Part shown: positions 1 to 7,934 of the stretch, piece after piece
Position numbering within the stretch: position 1 is the stretch's first letter
Layout of the letters: the number at the start of each line of letters is the position of its first letter
Assembly: GCA_035532215.1 (NCBI GenBank)
Contig: DATKRK010000338.1
Span: 1-49,738, forward strand
Origin: JAICIG01 sp035532215
Lineage (GTDB): Bacteria; Planctomycetota; Planctomycetia; Pirellulales; JAICIG01
Direction: 5' to 3'
Length of the DNA: 49,738 nt
Notes under the pieces: generated by a model
Seen by the model: the letters and a program-made list of their open reading frames with translations, nothing else
Told to the model about the DNA's origin: nothing
Databases searched by the model: none
Position numbers and translations under genes: made by a program

Positions 1-21
1 CCCGGATCGCCTTCGGCCACG

Positions 22-143
22 ACTTTTACGTAGCCCAGGCATTTATGCCTGGGAATTCGTTCAAGGTGCGCCCGTTTTTCCCGATTGGCGGGGGGTAAAC
101 GGCTCGCGGATCCCAGGCATAAATGCCTGGGCTATGTAAAAGT
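22..143. repeat. REP-like inverted pair, CCCAGGCAT family (R1)
   Basis: Two copies of a perfect hairpin (CCCAGGCAT, TT loop, ATGCCTGGG) lie at 31-53 and 112-134 in opposite orientation. The terminal inverted repeat extends outward to about 33 bp with one mismatch (22-54 against 111-143). The left copy carries the GTAG head (30-33). The about 56 bp between the arms show no gene. The same unit recurs at 21375-21403 and at both ends of 33962-34148. Confidence 0.85.
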
Positions 144-168
144 AGAACAACGAGAGGAACGCCCGGGG

Positions 169-789
169 CTATTTCATTCTGGTCGAACTGATCCGTTTGC
201 CCCGCCGCGGGGCCGCTGTGATCGGTCGCGGACGTTCGGTGATTTGTAAGTCTTCGACGCTCTCTTCCGCCAGCTCCGAATCGGCGCGGCGAGTCGTGAT
301 ATGCGTGCTGCCCGGCACGACGCGGGCCGATGGCTCGCTTGTCTGAGGTTGCTCGGGCTCGGGTTCGCCGGCCGAGCCGGGTTCTTCCGGTTCAGGCTCG
401 GCATAGGTTCCCCGCTCGTCGTAGGCGCCCGTTTCCTCGAAATTGGCCGGAACTCCAGCATTGGGCCGGGGGTGAAAGCCGCCGGTCTGCGAGACAAAAC
501 CCTCGCCGGTCCAATGGGGGCACTCGTCGCAGCAATCGCGGCAACGCGACCAGTTGAAAATGTGAAGTCGCCTCGAACAGCCAATCCCGCCGCCGCCGTA
601 AGGTCCGACTTGGCAGCCGCAAGCGCGCCCGCCGCCCAGCCCACACCCGGATGCGCCGCAACCGCCGCCGCAGTCATCCGTGCAACCGCCCGTGCCACGG
701 TCGCAGGCGTAACACGGGCAGAAGAAGCGGCAGCCCGTGTTGCCGGCCAACAGAGCGAGGGCGAACAAGGCCGACATGGCGAGTTTCAT
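169..789 (-). CDS. Cys-rich exported protein, possible lipoprotein
   Basis: A 206-aa protein of unknown function. The ATG at 789 was chosen because it gives a signal peptide directly (MKLAMSALFALALLAGNTGC); upstream codons run into a repeat. The hydrophobic stretch ends at a Cys in the context NTGC, a weak lipobox, so lipidation is possible but unproven. Residues of about 20-95 are Gly/Cys-rich with about 17 cysteines, including CPCYAC and CRDCCDEC, which suggests metal binding or disulphide cross-linking outside the cytoplasm. The C-terminal half is low-complexity, rich in Glu/Pro and then Arg. I recognise no family. The 790-1080 gap upstream holds an R2 repeat pair and nothing else I can support. 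Confidence 0.6.
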   Translation of the reverse strand: MKLAMSALFALALLAGNTGCRFFCPCYACDRGTGGCTDDCGGGCGASGCGLGGGRACGCQVGPYGGGGIGCSRRLHIFNWSRCRDCCDECPHWTGEGFVSQTGGFHPRPNAGVPANFEETGAYDERGTYAEPEPEEPGSAGEPEPEQPQTSEPSARVVPGSTHITTRRADSELAEESVEDLQITERPRPITAAPRRGKRISSTRMK

Positions 790-809
790 AGCAGCAACTC
801 CCAAATAAA

Positions 810-871
810 GTAGACGCGGCATCTTTGCCGCGTCGCAAAGCGGCAGGGATGCCGCTTCTACAGGCGTCCGA
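810..871. repeat. REP-like inverted pair, CGGCA/TGCCG family (R2)
   Basis: Left arm: a GTAG head at 810-813 and the stem ACGCGGCA/TGCCGCGT around a TCTT loop. Right arm: the stem AAGCGGCA/TGCCGCTT around GGGA, then CTAC at the end, so it points the other way. Related copies lie at 4265-4317 and 6000-6066. Confidence 0.85.
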
Positions 872-1080
872 AGAAAAGCCCCAGCAGCAAGCTCTATCGG
901 CAACTCTTGCCGGTGCAATCGAGAAAATCGTCACAACGCGCAAGGTCGGCCTGTTTCACCAGGCGACAGAGGCGACTTTCGCGGCCTGAGCGACAGGACT
1001 ATGATGGGCGCTTTGGGCAAGGCCCCGCCGCAGTGCTCGCTCGACCGGGCCCGATTTTTTAAACTTTCGCCAGGTGTACT

Positions 1081-1476
1081 ATGACCGCACCGTTGCCGAT
1101 CCGCTCGCTGCACCACGTCGCCCGCCGCACCAAGCAATTGGAGGCGAGCCTCGCCTTTTACCGCGACGTGTTGGGGTTTCGCCAGATTCCGCGGCCCGCT
1201 TTGTCGTTCCCGGGCGCCTGGCTGTACGACGGCTCGCTGCAAATTCACCTGATCTACGACGATTCGATCGGCGAGCCCGGCGGTCCGATTCGAACTCGCG
1301 ACGACCACCTGGCGTTTTACTCGGACGACGTCGCCGCGGTCGAACGCCTGCTCGGCGAGCACGGCATTGCATTCCGGGTGAACATCCAGGACGACAGCGG
1401 AATCCGGCAGATTTTCTTTCGCGATCCCGACGGCCATCACGTCGAAGTGGCGAATTATCCGCCGACGCGGGAGTGA
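1081..1476 (+). CDS. VOC-fold (glyoxalase/bleomycin resistance-like) protein
   Basis: A 131-aa single-module protein of the vicinal oxygen chelate superfamily. The opening RSLHHVARRT followed by LEASLAFYRDVLGF is the typical first beta-alpha unit with its His metal ligand (H11). The second half gives DDHLAFY and closes with FFRDPDGHHVEVANY, whose Glu is the usual last ligand. The length matches one betaalphabetabetabeta pair. Members include lactoylglutathione lyases, extradiol dioxygenases and antibiotic-binding proteins, and the substrate cannot be told from sequence. The ATG at 1081 has only a weak ribosome site. The gene stands alone, with the carbonic-anhydrase-like gene 180 bp downstream on the same strand. 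Confidence 0.85.
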   Translation: MTAPLPIRSLHHVARRTKQLEASLAFYRDVLGFRQIPRPALSFPGAWLYDGSLQIHLIYDDSIGEPGGPIRTRDDHLAFYSDDVAAVERLLGEHGIAFRVNIQDDSGIRQIFFRDPDGHHVEVANYPPTRE

Positions 1477-1618
1477 AGGCAGAGAACGCGCCTGCCAACG
1501 ATCTAAGCCTTCAACCTTCGCCGCACGATGCCGCGACCTGCACCGCAGGATGCGCTTCGCAATTCGCTGAAGTCGGCCCGAGAAGCATCCGCATCTCGCG
1601 GCGGATGCGCGTGGAGCC

Positions 1619-1624
1619 TATAAT
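1619..1624 (+). promoter_or_regulatory. TATAAT -10 element, candidate
   Basis: A perfect TATAAT sits 34 bp before the ATG at 1658, in the context GCCTATAATCAGGC. There is no convincing -35 at the usual spacing. The same GCCTATAAT string lies directly before the gene at 22368. Confidence 0.35.
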
Positions 1625-1657
1625 CAGGCTATTGAACGCGCCCGCGGAGATACGACG

Positions 1658-2179
1658 ATGGCAACCACGGCGGATCGAATCGACAAAGCGGCGAAGAGGC
1701 GACGGGGAGGCGTCGATCTGATCTCCCTCGAAACGTACCTGGCCGCCGAACCGTTCAGCGCCCAGCGGCCGGATACGCTGGTGGTGTATTGCTCCGACGG
1801 CCGCTGGCACGAGCAAATCGAAGAGTTCGTCCGCGCGCAGTGCTCCGAGCGGGCCGATGTGTATGCCGCGCCGGGCGGGCCGGCGGGTTTCAGCCTCTGG
1901 GGTTCGACGCTGGGCGAAGCTAAAGTCTGCGAGCAGGCGATCCGCTTCCTGCGCGAGCATCACCAGTTGGAATCGGCCTGGCTGATCGCCCACGAGGGCT
2001 GCGCCTACTATCGCACGAAGTACGGGCCGCTCGAGGCGGGATATATTCGCCGGCGCCAGTTCGAAGATCTCGATCGCGCCCGCGATGCGATCCTCCGCTG
2101 GTATCCCAACCTGGTCGTGCGCAAGGTTTACGCCTTTCTCAAAGCCGACTGCGTGGCCTTCGCACGCCTGCCCGATTGA
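1658..2179 (+). CDS. Beta-carbonic anhydrase-like protein
   Basis: A 173-aa protein carrying the beta-class carbonic anhydrase signature. C45-S-D47-G-R49 matches the Cys-x-Asp-x-Arg motif (zinc ligand plus the Asp/Arg dyad), and H112-E-G-C115 matches His-x2-Cys, so all three protein zinc ligands are present. A PGG motif follows at 72-74, where the family has its Gly-rich turn. In this family CO2 is hydrated to bicarbonate in the cytoplasm. The protein is shorter than usual (about 200-220 aa) and the CSDGR and HEGC contexts are unusual, so it may belong to a divergent branch with a changed activity. GGAG precedes the ATG. Confidence 0.65.
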   Translation: MATTADRIDKAAKRRRGGVDLISLETYLAAEPFSAQRPDTLVVYCSDGRWHEQIEEFVRAQCSERADVYAAPGGPAGFSLWGSTLGEAKVCEQAIRFLREHHQLESAWLIAHEGCAYYRTKYGPLEAGYIRRRQFEDLDRARDAILRWYPNLVVRKVYAFLKADCVAFARLPD

Positions 2180-2214
2180 GTCTGAAAAGTCGCAACGTCC
2201 ATCGGAAGCGGGGG

Positions 2215-2475
2215 ATCACCACGGAGACACGGAGGACACGGAGTCGGATCAACCACAGCGACACGGAGGCACAGAGAGGGAGTTGGAAGAAGAGGGAGTT
2301 GGAAGAATGGAGGCGCCGAGATCATGAGAAACATTCTTGAGTTTCTTACGCCGCGTGCCTAAGCGCAGTCAAAGCTCAAGTTCTCGGCGTCCGCACGATC
2401 GCTAACTAAAAACGCGGAATCTCCTTTCCGTTTCTCTTTTCGTCTCCGTGCCTCTGTGTCTCTGTGGTTAGCCAG
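2215..2475. repeat. Inverted pair of CACGGAG/CACAGAG repeats (R3)
   Basis: At 2215-2285 the strand reads repeated variants of CACGGAGACACGGAGG and CACAGAG. At 2434-2475 the reverse complement appears (CTCCGTGCCTCTGTGTCTCTG). The whole 2180-2514 gap is filled by these arms and a spacer. The same arrangement follows on the other side of the PspA gene. Similar sequence is, to my knowledge, common between genes in planctomycetes, verrucomicrobia and acidobacteria. Confidence 0.8.
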
Positions 2476-2514
2476 TCTCCGCTGCCCTCTGCACACTCCT
2501 TCATTCTTTATCAG

Positions 2515-3189
2515 TTAGCCTTCGGCGCCGCGGGCAGATTGTTTCAAGAAGCCCAGCTCGGTTGCAAGAAAATCGGCGAGCTGCGCGGATTCGGAATCGC
2601 AACGCTCGGCAGAGGCGGCGGCGACGGACAACTCGACGAGCGCGTCCGCCTCGGCTTCGGCCAACTCGACTTGCTCGCGCAGCCGCTCGAAACGGCTGAA
2701 GGCGCTCGATTCGACAGCGGCGCCGGCCGTTTGCAGGCGCCGGCGGGCTCGGGCCACGGCGTGCCGGGCGGACAACGTCGCCAGCTTGCGACGGGCTTCG
2801 GCCCGCTTGGCGTGCATCGCGTCGATCTGCCGCCGCAAGCGGGCGTTGCACTCGCTGGCCGCGGTCAATTGTTCGCGCAAAGCGTCGACGAGGCAGTCGT
2901 GTTCGCGGCGCCGCAGCAAGGCCCGGCGCGCCAACTCGTCGTCGCCGCTTGCGACGGCGGCGGCGGCCCGGTCTTGCCACTCGGCCGAACGGCGTTCGTG
3001 CTGCGCGAATTCGCGGGCCAGCAGTTTTTCGGCGGCGAGCGAGCGGGCGGCGGCGGTCGAGGCGGTTTCGATCGCCTCGTCCATCTCGCGCACCGCCTGC
3101 CGCAACATTTTTTCCGGTTCTTCGAAGCGATCGATCAGGTCGTTCAGGTTGGCGGCGACGATATCGCCGGCACGGCGGAAGATGCCCAT
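2515..3189 (-). CDS. PspA/IM30 family membrane-stress protein
   Basis: A 224-aa protein. The N-terminus MGIFRRAGDIVAANLNDLI followed by EEPEKMLRQAVREMDEAI is the PspA/IM30 (Vipp1) signature: an amphipathic helix that binds stressed membrane, then helix 1 of the hairpin. The rest is predicted long alpha-helical coiled coil with heptads rich in Ala, Arg and Glu, ending near the usual family length of about 220 aa. Family members form ESCRT-III-like oligomers on the inner face of the cytoplasmic membrane and limit proton leak. AAGGAG lies just before the ATG. It is the last of a minus-strand run with membrane proteins upstream, which fits an envelope-stress role. No PspB, PspC or PspF is nearby. 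Confidence 0.88.
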   Translation of the reverse strand: MGIFRRAGDIVAANLNDLIDRFEEPEKMLRQAVREMDEAIETASTAAARSLAAEKLLAREFAQHERRSAEWQDRAAAAVASGDDELARRALLRRREHDCLVDALREQLTAASECNARLRRQIDAMHAKRAEARRKLATLSARHAVARARRRLQTAGAAVESSAFSRFERLREQVELAEAEADALVELSVAAASAERCDSESAQLADFLATELGFLKQSARGAEG

Positions 3190-3237
3190 GAGTTTGCTCC
3201 TTCAAGTTCGAAGAATCGTAACGTCAATTGAAATACG

Positions 3238-3515
3238 GGGGATCACCACGGAGGCACGGAAGACACGGAGTCGGGCGGAACCGTGGAATTCGGTTAACCA
3301 CAGAGACACAGAGGCACGGAGATGAAGGCAGAGGAGGGGTTTTTAAGCGATCCTTTCGAGCGCATTCGAAGCTCACGCTTCTGCTTCCGCACGGTCGTCA
3401 ATTATCAACCAAACAACTCTTCCTATCTCTTCATCCGTCTCTGCGCCTCTGTGTCTCTGTGGTTCACCCGTTTTCTCTGTACGGTCTCCGTGCCCTCCGT
3501 GTCTCCGTGGTGAAC
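3238..3515. repeat. Inverted pair of CACGGAG/CACAGAG repeats (R3)
   Basis: The forward arm (3240-3322) contains CACCACGGAGGCACGGAAG and CACAGAGACACAGAGGCACG. The reverse arm (3435-3515) contains CTCTGTGTCTCTGTGG and CCTCCGTGTCTCCGTGG. Together they fill the 3190-3543 gap. With 2215-2475 they bracket the PspA gene on both sides. Confidence 0.8.
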
Positions 3516-3543
3516 TTCCTCTTCTTCGCCACAACCTCTCCTT

Positions 3544-4230
3544 TCAGCCCACATCCCTTGAAGCTTCTTTTCGCAGTTCCGAAACGCCTTCGACGGCGGC
3601 GGCGATTTGAGCGACCAACTCTTCAGCCCGCGAGGCGGGGGCGCCGGTGAACTTGGCCAGGTGGATCATCGAAACCAACTCGCGGACCCAGGCCAGCGTG
3701 CCCATCAAATCGTCGTAAGCCCGGCGCCGCACGCCGCGCAGCCGCGCGAGATTCTGCCGCCGGGCCTGCTCGCTTTGTTGGCAGCGGTCGTTCGACGGCC
3801 CGGCGGGAGCCAGCGCCAAGGCGGGCTCGCCTTCGTCGTCGAAGCCGGCGACGAGCGCGTCCATTTCGCGAATCCGGGCGGCTTGCGAGGCCAGGGCGCC
3901 GCGCAGCTCGCCGAGGCGGTCCTTTTCGCGAGCCAGCACGCTCTCGGCCCAGCCGTCGAGGCTCGACAGCGCGGCGTCGAGTTCGATTTCGACTTGAGCG
4001 ATCGCCGCCGCCATGCCATCGATCGGCTCGGCCGCGGCAGGCGGCCGCGGGCCGGCGTCGCCCTCAGATCGCGAAAGCAGCACCGGCAAAAACAACGGCC
4101 AGAACATCGCGGCCGTCGCGCCGCGAAACCAGCGTTGCGACCCGGCCGCATCGGGGCCGCCGAGATAATCCGCCGCGGCGACCGCCAAGCCGATCACGGC
4201 GTAAAAGGTCAAAGCTGTGCCGAATCCCAT
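3544..4230 (-). CDS. Membrane-anchored coiled-coil protein
   Basis: A 228-aa protein, family not recognised. The ATG at 4230 (GAGG upstream) starts MGFGTALTFYAVIGLAVAA; the open frame continues further 5' but only as a shadow of the next gene. Two hydrophobic segments (about residues 5-20 and 40-52) are followed by a long helical region with coiled-coil character. That region resembles in style, not in sequence, the PspA product encoded next. A Pro/Ala linker and a short acidic patch occur mid-protein. Position and topology suggest a membrane partner for the PspA-like protein; this is inference. Confidence 0.65.
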   Translation of the reverse strand: MGFGTALTFYAVIGLAVAAADYLGGPDAAGSQRWFRGATAAMFWPLFLPVLLSRSEGDAGPRPPAAAEPIDGMAAAIAQVEIELDAALSSLDGWAESVLAREKDRLGELRGALASQAARIREMDALVAGFDDEGEPALALAPAGPSNDRCQQSEQARRQNLARLRGVRRRAYDDLMGTLAWVRELVSMIHLAKFTGAPASRAEELVAQIAAAVEGVSELRKEASRDVG

Positions 4231-4264
4231 TGCAGTGGACCTCGTGTTGGCGGTTGCTCGCTTC

Positions 4265-4317
4265 GTAGAAGCGGCATCCCTGCCGCTTTCTTGCATGCGG
4301 CAAGCTGCTGCGTCTAC
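4265..4317. repeat. REP-like pair (R2) touching a stop codon
   Basis: GTAG plus AAGCGGCA/TGCCGCTT around TCCC starts at 4265. A second arm reading GTAGACGCAGCAGC on the minus strand ends at 4317. The TAG of that second head is the stop codon of the membrane protein gene at 4314. Confidence 0.8.
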
Positions 4318-5072
4318 TTCGCCAAGTAATTCCAGAGGGCGTAGATCATGACCGGCGTGACAAACGTGTAGCATCCGCACCAGGCCAGCAGCAGTCGCCG
4401 CAGGAAACAAACCCGCACGCCGCGCTGGTCGCAAGGGATCGTGTCGGCCAGCGAGACGAAACCCAGGTACAGCGATCTTGCGCCCCACAATCCGGCGACG
4501 AACGGCAGCGCCAGCCCGAGCGCCACGCAGAGCGTCGACAGCTCGCGCGGCGCCGGGAAGACGACGACGCCCAGCGCGAGCGTGACGTAGATCGGCAAGA
4601 TGCCGACCAAGGCCAAGGCGCCGGCGGCCATGCCCTTCATCGCGTGCGCGGTCACGCCGAGCAGCGTCGTCTTGACGCCGGCCAGCAGGCCGTAGAAGTA
4701 GAACGACGGCAGACACACGCCGTTCGCCGCGATCAGGCCGATCGCGTAAGCCGCCAACAGGTTCGGCGCCGAAGCGTCGCTCCAGCGGGCCATGGGCACG
4801 AATTGCGGCCAGTACGTCTTGTCGGCGATGGCGTTGAGCACGACCGTTGCGGCCACGCCGTAGATGGCGAAGCCGCCCAGCGCGACGGCCAGCAGCCGCG
4901 GGATAATCTCGCGCTGCCGGGCAGGATCGCGCAACAGCAGGTTGAGCCGGCGTTCGGACTTGAGCAGCAGTTCCAACAAGCCGACCGTCGAGCCGTCGTC
5001 CGGCAAGGCTTCCGCGACGACGGGCGGTTCAAGGGTTTCGATTGAAGACAGCTTAGCGCAGGCGGCGGTCAT
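4314..5072 (-). CDS. Polytopic membrane protein, unknown family
   Basis: A 252-aa protein whose ATG at 5072 was chosen because upstream codons lie in repeat R6. About 65 soluble residues (SERRLNLLLRDPARQREIIP) are followed by roughly five hydrophobic segments, e.g. LLAVALGGFAIYGVAATVVL and ALALVGILPIYVTLALGVVV. The layout (cytoplasmic head, then a helix bundle) is shared with the upstream neighbour at 5193-5816, and the two may form a complex. The stop codon TAG belongs to the GTAG head of an R2 repeat, so the C-terminus (NYLAK) was probably set by that insertion. No function can be named. Confidence 0.7.
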   Translation of the reverse strand: MTAACAKLSSIETLEPPVVAEALPDDGSTVGLLELLLKSERRLNLLLRDPARQREIIPRLLAVALGGFAIYGVAATVVLNAIADKTYWPQFVPMARWSDASAPNLLAAYAIGLIAANGVCLPSFYFYGLLAGVKTTLLGVTAHAMKGMAAGALALVGILPIYVTLALGVVVFPAPRELSTLCVALGLALPFVAGLWGARSLYLGFVSLADTIPCDQRGVRVCFLRRLLLAWCGCYTFVTPVMIYALWNYLAK

Positions 5073-5114
5073 GGGATGGTTCCTTGCGGCGTAAAGTGAT
5101 GTTCGAGCGGTGAG

Positions 5115-5172
5115 GGCTGGCGGCAGAGCGAAGTGATACGAAAGCGAACTGGGGCTTCGCCAAGGCTCAGCC
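5115..5172. repeat. Palindromic repeat, GGCGGCAGAGCGAAG family (R6)
   Basis: A unit beginning GGCTGGCGGCAGAGCGAAG and closing GGGGCTTCGCCAAGGCTCAG. Relatives lie at 5927-5997 and 34966-35035. It sits between the two membrane protein genes. Confidence 0.75.
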
Positions 5173-5192
5173 CCAGGCACGCACGCATGGGA

Positions 5193-5816
5193 TTATGCAA
5201 CCGGCAGCGGGAACAGACCGAAGACGTAATAGAGTTGTGCGCCGATCAATCCGACGAGCAATAGGAACCAGGTCGGCTGAGACTCGCGCTCGGGCTCGAG
5301 CTTCGCCACGACGCGGCAAAAGATGTCCGACATCGAAACGCCGACACCCGCGAAGACCAACAGGTTGACGCCCAGTACGACCCAGGCGGCGGCGATCGGC
5401 TTGATGGGCAGCGAGGGCATGGCGACGCTGAAAAAGCCGCCAATCGGCACGGACGCGATCAACGCCAGGCCGCCCCAACTGGTCGTGACCAGCGCGGCCA
5501 GCAAGGTCGTGCTGGCCCGCAACCGCGAGCCGCCGAAGCTGTGCAAGATATAGAGCGCCGGCAACGGAATCGCCCAGGCCAACCCTGCCGCAATGGTCAG
5601 CAAGAGCGCTTTGGCGAACATCGCGGCGGCGCCGGCCGAAAGGCCGAGCGTCATGCCGTAGGTCAACGTGCCCAGGATGGCGGCGCCCGCGAGGCCGGCC
5701 CATACCCACAGACCGTATCGTTTCTCCTGACGCTGCCAGGCGAGGGCGAACTCTTCCGGCTCTCGCAAGGCCAGGCCGACGTGAGCCACGCTAGCGCGCA
5801 ATTCGTTTCGCAACAT
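5193..5816 (-). CDS. Polytopic membrane protein, unknown family
   Basis: A 207-aa protein with GGAG before its ATG. A soluble N-terminal stretch (LREPEEFALAWQRQEKRYG) precedes about five transmembrane segments, e.g. WAGLAGAAILGTLTYGMTLG, LLLTIAAGLAWAIPLPALYI and WFLLLVGLIGAQLYYVFGLF. It is first in the run 5816-2515 with the second membrane protein, the coiled-coil protein and the PspA-like protein. The pairing of two similar bundles with PspA suggests a membrane-integrity unit; I know of no name for it. Confidence 0.7.
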   Translation of the reverse strand: MLRNELRASVAHVGLALREPEEFALAWQRQEKRYGLWVWAGLAGAAILGTLTYGMTLGLSAGAAAMFAKALLLTIAAGLAWAIPLPALYILHSFGGSRLRASTTLLAALVTTSWGGLALIASVPIGGFFSVAMPSLPIKPIAAAWVVLGVNLLVFAGVGVSMSDIFCRVVAKLEPERESQPTWFLLLVGLIGAQLYYVFGLFPLPVA

Positions 5817-5926
5817 GATCGTTACTCCGGGTCTCGACTGACCGAACGCCCCGGCGTCAACCGCACGGTTGCGAAGGCATTAACGGGAAATATTCGCGAG
5901 GAAGAGTCGACAGGCGACGGGCGGGA

Positions 5927-6066
5927 CGCTGGCGGCAGAGCAAAGCGAAGCCCCAGCGAACTGCGGCTTCGCCCAGGCTCAGCCGCCTGCCGCCCGGCTG
6001 CGAAAGCGTCAACGCGGCAAGGATTCCGCGTCTACGGGTTGAGCGAGGCAGGAGCGCCGCGCCTAC
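5927..6066. repeat. Adjacent R6 and R2 REP-like repeats
   Basis: An R6 unit at 5927-5997 is followed at 6000-6066 by an R2-type pair whose minus-strand arm reads GTAGGCGCGGCGCTCCTGCC. The TAG of this arm (6063-6065) is the stop codon of the App1-type gene. Nothing else is evident in 5817-6062. Confidence 0.75.
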
Positions 6067-7160
6067 GGCTCGAACGTGAACTCGGCGAGCTCCCGCGGAT
6101 CGTCGAACACCCGCCAGAGCGTGCAGGGCAATTCGCGAAACGCGGCGCGAAACCGCTCGCCGTCGGAAGCTTCGCGGCTCACGTTGCGGATGAAGATCCG
6201 CATTATGCGGCCGGGATAGCGGCGGGCCAGATCGGCGTAAAGCTCCGGGTCGCGCTCGCCCGAATCGCCGACGCAAATCAGCCGCCGCTCGGGATAGGCT
6301 GCCAGCAAAGCCTCGATCGCCGGACGCTTCGCCTCGTCGGGCTTGCCGAAAAAGGCCAATGCCGAGCGGTCTTTCCAGCGAAACAATTGCATGGCGAACG
6401 AGCCAGCGGGAAATTCCTCGGCAATGCGGAATTGCTCCAGCGGCGCGTACAACTGCCAAGGACCGGCGGAAACGTAATGAAACGCGGCGCCCGCATCCGC
6501 CCAGCGACGATAGAGGCGAGCCATGCCCGGCACGGCTTCGAAGCGGCGCAGAAAGGTGCTTTCCAGCAGTGCGCGGCGATTGCCCACGAGCGACACGCGA
6601 ATCGTGTCGTCGATGTCGGAGACGACCGAGACGCCGCGGTTTTCCAGCAATTCGACCTTGCCCGTCAGCAATCGATCGTCGCCCGCGTCGTCGGTCAGGG
6701 CCGAGTAGATCAGCCAGCGGCCGTCGGCGGCCGGCGTTTTCGAAAGCGCTGCGGCGGTCTCGGCCGGCAGTCGCAATTCGCCGCTGGCATGCCCGTTTTC
6801 CGCGGTCCGCTCCAAAAAGAAGTATTGTCCCCCCATTTGCAACGTGATTTCGCGATCGGCCAGATTGTCGACCACGAACGGCCAGGCTCGTTCTTTGAAC
6901 AGCGGCGCCTGGTCGGGGGTCGGCTCCAGATCGAGCAGCCGCCGCAAACCGTCCAACGCGAGAGCACGAACCGCCGAGTCTTCGGCGGGACTGTAAACCC
7001 AGGCGTGAACGGGCAACAGCCACTCGTTTCGCTCCGGCACGAAGCGAGCCGAGGTTGGAAAGAATTGCACGTCGACATCCCCTTCGAGCCCGGCCGCGCT
7101 GGCGGGCGGCGCCGCCGCCATCGCACTGGCGAAGAGCATCAAGGCGCCAAACGCTCGCAT
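6063..7160 (-). CDS. App1-type phosphatase (DUF2183), exported
   Basis: A 365-aa protein with a clear signal peptide (MRAFGALMLFASAMAAAPPA, cleavage likely after ASA). Residues 1-170 form a beta-rich N-terminal domain. From about residue 185 it matches the App1 catalytic domain: VVSDIDDTIRVS is the HAD-type DxDxT nucleophile motif, FHYVSAGPWQLY is the second motif, and LICVGDSGERDPELYADLA carries the closing acidic residues. Yeast App1 dephosphorylates phosphatidate to diacylglycerol. Bacterial relatives are usually exported lipid phosphatases, but the substrate here is unknown. GAGGAG lies before the ATG. Confidence 0.85.
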   Translation of the reverse strand: MRAFGALMLFASAMAAAPPASAAGLEGDVDVQFFPTSARFVPERNEWLLPVHAWVYSPAEDSAVRALALDGLRRLLDLEPTPDQAPLFKERAWPFVVDNLADREITLQMGGQYFFLERTAENGHASGELRLPAETAAALSKTPAADGRWLIYSALTDDAGDDRLLTGKVELLENRGVSVVSDIDDTIRVSLVGNRRALLESTFLRRFEAVPGMARLYRRWADAGAAFHYVSAGPWQLYAPLEQFRIAEEFPAGSFAMQLFRWKDRSALAFFGKPDEAKRPAIEALLAAYPERRLICVGDSGERDPELYADLARRYPGRIMRIFIRNVSREASDGERFRAAFRELPCTLWRVFDDPRELAEFTFEP

Positions 7161-7523
7161 GCGACGTCTCCTCGGATACTTTTTCGTTGCCGCCGGTCGG
7201 CAAACTGCGGGATTGTCGCGTCCGCCGGCGGTGGCCGCAATCGATTCCTTGCCGCGATGCTAGCAGCGGGCGCCTCGAACGGAGGCAGCCAGGCCGACTG
7301 GCGACGACGAGATCCGTTTTGGTGAGTTGAAGAAAAACCGTTTTTTCGTTTTTTTCACCCTAGAAGTAACCAACCTGCCGCCGCTGCGCACTAAATTGGC
7401 ACTTCGTCCGCAGGGAACAAAGAATTTAAAGGTTTTCCGGCCCCCGTTAAACCTAGCCAGAACTTCTCCTTGAACCGTCCAACACGACATTCAAGGGGAT
7501 TATTCGTGAGAGAGGTCTTTTTT

Positions 7524-7540
7524 CTGGCATGATTTTGGCA
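7524..7540 (+). promoter_or_regulatory. Sigma-54 (RpoN)-type promoter
   Basis: CTGGCATGATTTTGGCA matches the -24/-12 consensus YTGGCACGRNNNTTGCW at 15 of 17 positions, with the essential GG and GC exactly at the right spacing. Transcription would start near 7552, toward the gene at 7935. Confidence 0.55.
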
Positions 7541-7590
7541 GTGCGGCGTCATTACACTGTGCCCGGCTAAGAATGAGACGTGCGTTGCTC

Positions 7591-7645
7591 GTGGGGCGGC
7601 CTTCCAGGCCGCGCCGGCCATTGACGACCTGGAAGGCCGCCCCAC
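7591..7645. repeat. REP-like inverted pair, GGCGGCCT family (R7)
   Basis: GTGGGGCGGCCTTCCAGGC on the left and GACCTGGAAGGCCGCCCCAC on the right, with a TTCC/GGAA loop. The head is GTGG rather than GTAG but the design is the same. Confidence 0.8.
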
Positions 7646-7934
7646 ATGCCGGCCAAGCGTCTCGTTGGCGCCCGCGTGCGGTATAAGCAAAGCCAACCTA
7701 CACGGAACAGAATCTGCCGAGGACTTTTTTCGTTTTCTGGCCGGTCAAACGCACGTCTTCCGTGGCCCAACAGGGCCCAGAAGACGCCGATGCGTTGTAT
7801 TTCCAGCCAGTTTAACGGCGTTGGGCCAGTTTTGGCCGATGCCGCCAAAACGAGGTTTTGCAGACTCAGGGTAGACAGAGACATCGATCGAACAGAGACA
7901 TCGATCGAACAGAGAGGCGACCAGGGCGACTGCT

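Larger units (their letters stand above)
7161..7934. other. 774-bp divergent intergenic region
   Basis: It lies between the App1 gene (minus) and the helix-hairpin-helix gene (plus). It holds an A/T tract at about 7326-7363, a sigma-54-like promoter at 7524-7540 and an R7 palindrome pair at 7591-7645. I see no convincing small gene; the short open frames are not supported by start sites or composition. The about 390 nt between promoter and ATG would make a long leader. Confidence 0.6.

Noticed and set aside
2215..3515. Insertion sequence flanked by inverted CACGGAG repeats around the PspA gene
   Set aside because: No transposase is present, each side is itself an inverted pair, and the PspA gene fits the neighbouring operon.
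3544..4716. A 390-aa protein reading through to 4716
   Set aside because: Codons upstream of 4230 only shadow the membrane protein gene; the ATG at 4230 has a ribosome site and gives a membrane helix.
7326..7363. Intrinsic terminator (GAAAAACC, GTTTTTTC, T tract)
   Set aside because: The stem is only A/T pairs with a 2-3 base loop and lies upstream of both divergent genes, so there is no transcript to end.
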